Assembly: GCA_937902605.1 (NCBI GenBank)
Contig: CALFNC010000355.1
Span: 1-7,621, forward strand
Length of the DNA: 7,621 nucleotides
From: an uncultured Acidobacteriota bacterium
GTDB lineage: Bacteria; Acidobacteriota; Thermoanaerobaculia; UBA5066
Direction of reading: 5' to 3'
Both the position numbers and the translations under genes were made by a program. Position 1 is the stretch's first letter. The number at the start of each line of letters is the position of its first letter. Below, one piece after another: positions 5,906 through 7,621 of this stretch. The notes beneath the pieces were generated by a model. That model had not been told where the DNA came from, did not search any database, and was given only the letters and a program-made list of their open reading frames with translations.

Positions 5906-6172
5906 TCAGGGGGACCCGCGGCGCTGCGCGCCGGGCCAGAGATGGATCCCCGCGAGTTGGCCCTGTTTCCTCATCTCGGCCAGGGGTGCATCCAGCGCCT
6001 CCGCCCATGTCTCCGGCGCCGTCGCGGGGGGAAGTCCCACAGGCTCCCCCTCCCGCCCCACGATGCTGAACCAGACCGGCGATTTCAGGGATGCCGGAGG
6101 CAGAGGAAGGGGCGTGATGTGGCCTGCGGCGTCGACCAACGCCGCGGCGACGTAGAGCCGGCCGATTCCCAT
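5906..6172 (-). CDS. Hypothetical protein, 88 residues, downstream of the NtrY-like kinase
   Basis: I do not recognise a family. The product begins MGIGRLYVAAALVDAAGHI and has a Pro-rich, mostly soluble composition with no clear membrane segment or signal peptide. Support for its being real: third codon positions are heavily G/C as in neighbouring genes, it fills the gap between the kinase and pssA almost exactly (stop one base from the pssA stop, start about 42 bases after the kinase stop), and no frame on the other strand here looks protein-like. ATG 6172 has AAGGGGA about ten bases upstream. The frame is also open between the kinase TGA and this ATG (reading FHGGHEKLEGDLAS), so a rare non-ATG start such as CTG further up cannot be excluded. 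It is probably co-transcribed with the kinase. It could also be a decayed fragment of a longer gene. Confidence 0.55.
   Translation of the reverse strand: MGIGRLYVAAALVDAAGHITPLPLPPASLKSPVWFSIVGREGEPVGLPPATAPETWAEALDAPLAEMRKQGQLAGIHLWPGAQRRGSP
5915..5935. terminator. GC-rich hairpin just past the pssA stop (possible weak terminator)
   Basis: CGGCGC at 5919-5924 pairs with GCGCCG at 5928-5933 around a TGC loop. CC at 5916-5917 can add pairs to GG at 5934-5935 with one bulged G. There is no T-run after it on either strand, so it is not a standard intrinsic terminator. It also lies inside the 3' end of the convergent small gene. The hairpin is seen; its role is inferred. Confidence 0.3.
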
Positions 6173-6214
6173 CGAGGCCAGATCCCCTTCCAGCTTCTCA
6201 TGTCCGCCATGAAA

Positions 6215-7621
6215 TCAATGGCTGCTGAGTAGCCGGAAGGCGATCGAGAGGCCCCCGCCGGGGTTGAGCGACGCCGCAACCGATCCGCCAGCGCTCTCGA
6301 TCGTCCTTCTCGCCGCCGCCAAGCCCATCCCCGACCCCCGTGACTTCGTCGAGAACGACGGCTCGAAGATCCGGTCGAGGTCGTCCTGCCCAACGCCGGG
6401 ACCGTCGTCGGTGCAGGTGATCACCACCACCCGCCCGGTTCCTGTCTCCTCGACCGTTGCCGAGAGATGGACCGTCCCGCCGCGGCTCCCGATCGCCTCG
6501 ACCGAGTTGACCACCAGGTTCGACAGGGCGTCGCGGAGCGACTCGCCGTCCACTGCGACGACCGGCAGCGTCTCGGGCACGTCCATCTCCACCCGAATCG
6601 CCGGGTTCCCCGAGAAGTCCGACTGGATCTCGCGGAGCAGCCGGACGACCCGGCTACCGTCGAGGGCTCGCGGATGCTGGGCGGGGTCCGAGAAGCGTCC
6701 GAGGCGGCCGATTCGCTCCGTCAGGATCCCGACCTGCCGCAGAATCGTCGCGGCTGCCTCCTGGGTGCGGCTGGGCTCCTCGGCATGCGGAGACCGGAGC
6801 AACCGTTCAGCCGAAAGGCGGATCGGCGTCAGGGGGTTTTTGATATCGTGCGCGATCGCCTTGGCCGCCTCGATCCATGCCGTCAGGCGCTCCGCACGCA
6901 CGAACCCGGTCAGGTCCTCGAGGAGGAGGGCCGAGCGCTTTTCGTTGCCGTCCGGCGGCAGCGGAGCCACCACGACGCGGAAGACCCGTTCCCCGTCCGG
7001 CTGACGGATCGCCATCCTCGTCTCGACCGGGGCACTGTGCTGCCAATCGCGATCCAGCAGCTCTCGCATCGGCGCCCAAGTCTCTCCCGCGAGCCGTTCC
7101 GAGAGCGATCCACCGGGCAACAGCTCCTCGGCTTTCGGGTTCGCCAGGACGACCTCACCGTCCCGGTCACGGAAAAGGAGGACGGCCGCGGTGAGGTTTG
7201 AGAGGAGCTCGATGGCCACCGCCCGTTCGCGGGCAAGCAGCGCGGTCCTTTCGCGGACCTGGGCCGCCATCCCCTCGAATGCGTCGACCAGCTCGGCGAG
7301 GTCCGCGGCATGCGGCCTTTCGATCGGTCCGGCCACCTCCCCCGATCCGATCCGCCGTGATGCCCGCGTCACCTCCTCGATGGGGCGGGAGAGGGTCAAT
7401 GCGGCCCGTCCCCCCAGCCCGAATGCCGCCAGCGCCGCCGCCACCGCAAAGAGGACGAGTCCATCCACCGCTGCACGGGCCGCCGCGTCCTCGACCACCA
7501 CCACCGCGATGGCCTCCCGCGGGTTGCGGCCGAGCGGGACGGCCGCTTCGACCGCCCTAAGACGCCCCCCCGGCACTCCGGCTGGCGCGCTGGCCTCCCC
7601 GTGGCCTTCCGCGAGCATCTC
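6215..7621 (-). CDS. ntrY: NtrY-like sensor histidine kinase (HAMP-PAS-HisKA-HATPase), 5' end beyond window
   Basis: This is a membrane histidine kinase that would phosphorylate an NtrX/NtrC-type sigma-54-dependent regulator. Counting from the ATG at 7618, a transmembrane helix spans about 52-75 and a HAMP domain about 76-130 (SRPIEEVTRASRRIGSGEV). A PAS domain covers about 135-240. The dimerisation helix carries the phosphoacceptor H257 in AHDIKNPLTPIRLSAERL, a phrase characteristic of NtrY rather than NtrB. The ATPase has N box LSNLVVNSVEAI at 365-376, G1 DDGPGVG at 404-410, F box FEPSFSTK at 418-425 and G2 GSGMGLAAAR at 428-437. All catalytic boxes are intact. The codon before that ATG is sense (GAG), and a typical NtrY has further N-terminal transmembrane and periplasmic parts, so the true start lies beyond the right edge. 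No response regulator gene is seen on the downstream side. Assignment to NtrY rather than another PAS kinase rests on the H box. Confidence 0.88.
   Translation of the reverse strand, partial: EMLAEGHGEASAPAGVPGGRLRAVEAAVPLGRNPREAIAVVVVEDAAARAAVDGLVLFAVAAALAAFGLGGRAALTLSRPIEEVTRASRRIGSGEVAGPIERPHAADLAELVDAFEGMAAQVRERTALLARERAVAIELLSNLTAAVLLFRDRDGEVVLANPKAEELLPGGSLSERLAGETWAPMRELLDRDWQHSAPVETRMAIRQPDGERVFRVVVAPLPPDGNEKRSALLLEDLTGFVRAERLTAWIEAAKAIAHDIKNPLTPIRLSAERLLRSPHAEEPSRTQEAAATILRQVGILTERIGRLGRFSDPAQHPRALDGSRVVRLLREIQSDFSGNPAIRVEMDVPETLPVVAVDGESLRDALSNLVVNSVEAIGSRGGTVHLSATVEETGTGRVVVITCTDDGPGVGQDDLDRIFEPSFSTKSRGSGMGLAAARRTIESAGGSVAASLNPGGGLSIAFRLLSSH

Noticed and set aside
6264..7004. Plus-strand open frames (6264-7004, 6467-7201) opposite the kinase
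   Set aside because: Antisense to a kinase with all H, N, G1, F and G2 boxes; the products are Arg/Ser-rich without motifs.
1..7621. CRISPR array, tRNA, rRNA, insertion sequence or phage genes
   Set aside because: I found no regularly spaced repeats, no cloverleaf-like sequence, no terminal inverted repeats with target duplications and no transposase or integrase motifs on either strand.

Overview
The window is a GC-rich stretch (third codon positions strongly biased to G/C, several GTG starts) packed with bacterial housekeeping genes. The gene set is MurJ, SSB, MutS, TsaB, RimI, a DUF465 protein, PssA and an NtrY-type sensor kinase, which points to a diderm-type bacterium. Acidobacteriota, or a similar high-GC lineage, is a guess; no marker in the window settles it. 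I see no RNA genes, CRISPR array, insertion sequence or phage gene.

Layout from left to right. The left edge carries the first 48 codons of murJ on the minus strand (lipid II flippase). It is divergent from ssb, and the 73-bp gap between them contains a perfect 9-bp inverted repeat. ssb ends in a CTAG that is simultaneously the stop codon of a short minus-strand gene. That short gene is the N-terminal part of a NagZ-like glycoside hydrolase family 3 enzyme with its catalytic part missing. Its GTG start overlaps the stop of mutS, so mutS and the remnant form a minus-strand operon. mutS is full length and diverges from tsaB across only 38 bp, centred on a perfect 10-bp palindrome that could act as a two-way -10 element.

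On the plus strand, tsaB and rimI overlap by ATGA, followed by a small coiled DUF465 gene and pssA (phosphatidylserine synthase). pssA converges, with one base between stop codons, on an 88-residue protein of unknown function. That protein lies downstream of, and probably in an operon with, an NtrY-like histidine kinase that runs off the right edge.

Functionally the window covers genome maintenance (ssb, mutS), translation fidelity and protein modification (tsaB for t6A tRNA modification, rimI for N-terminal acetylation), envelope biogenesis (murJ, pssA, and formerly nagZ recycling) and nitrogen or redox type signalling (ntrY-like). I do not see a convincing new multi-gene system. The points worth a second look are the truncated nagZ whose stop is interlocked with the ssb stop, the inverted repeat between murJ and ssb, the symmetric mutS/tsaB promoter candidate, the 9-bp repeat tract in rimI, and the orphan 88-residue protein next to the kinase.
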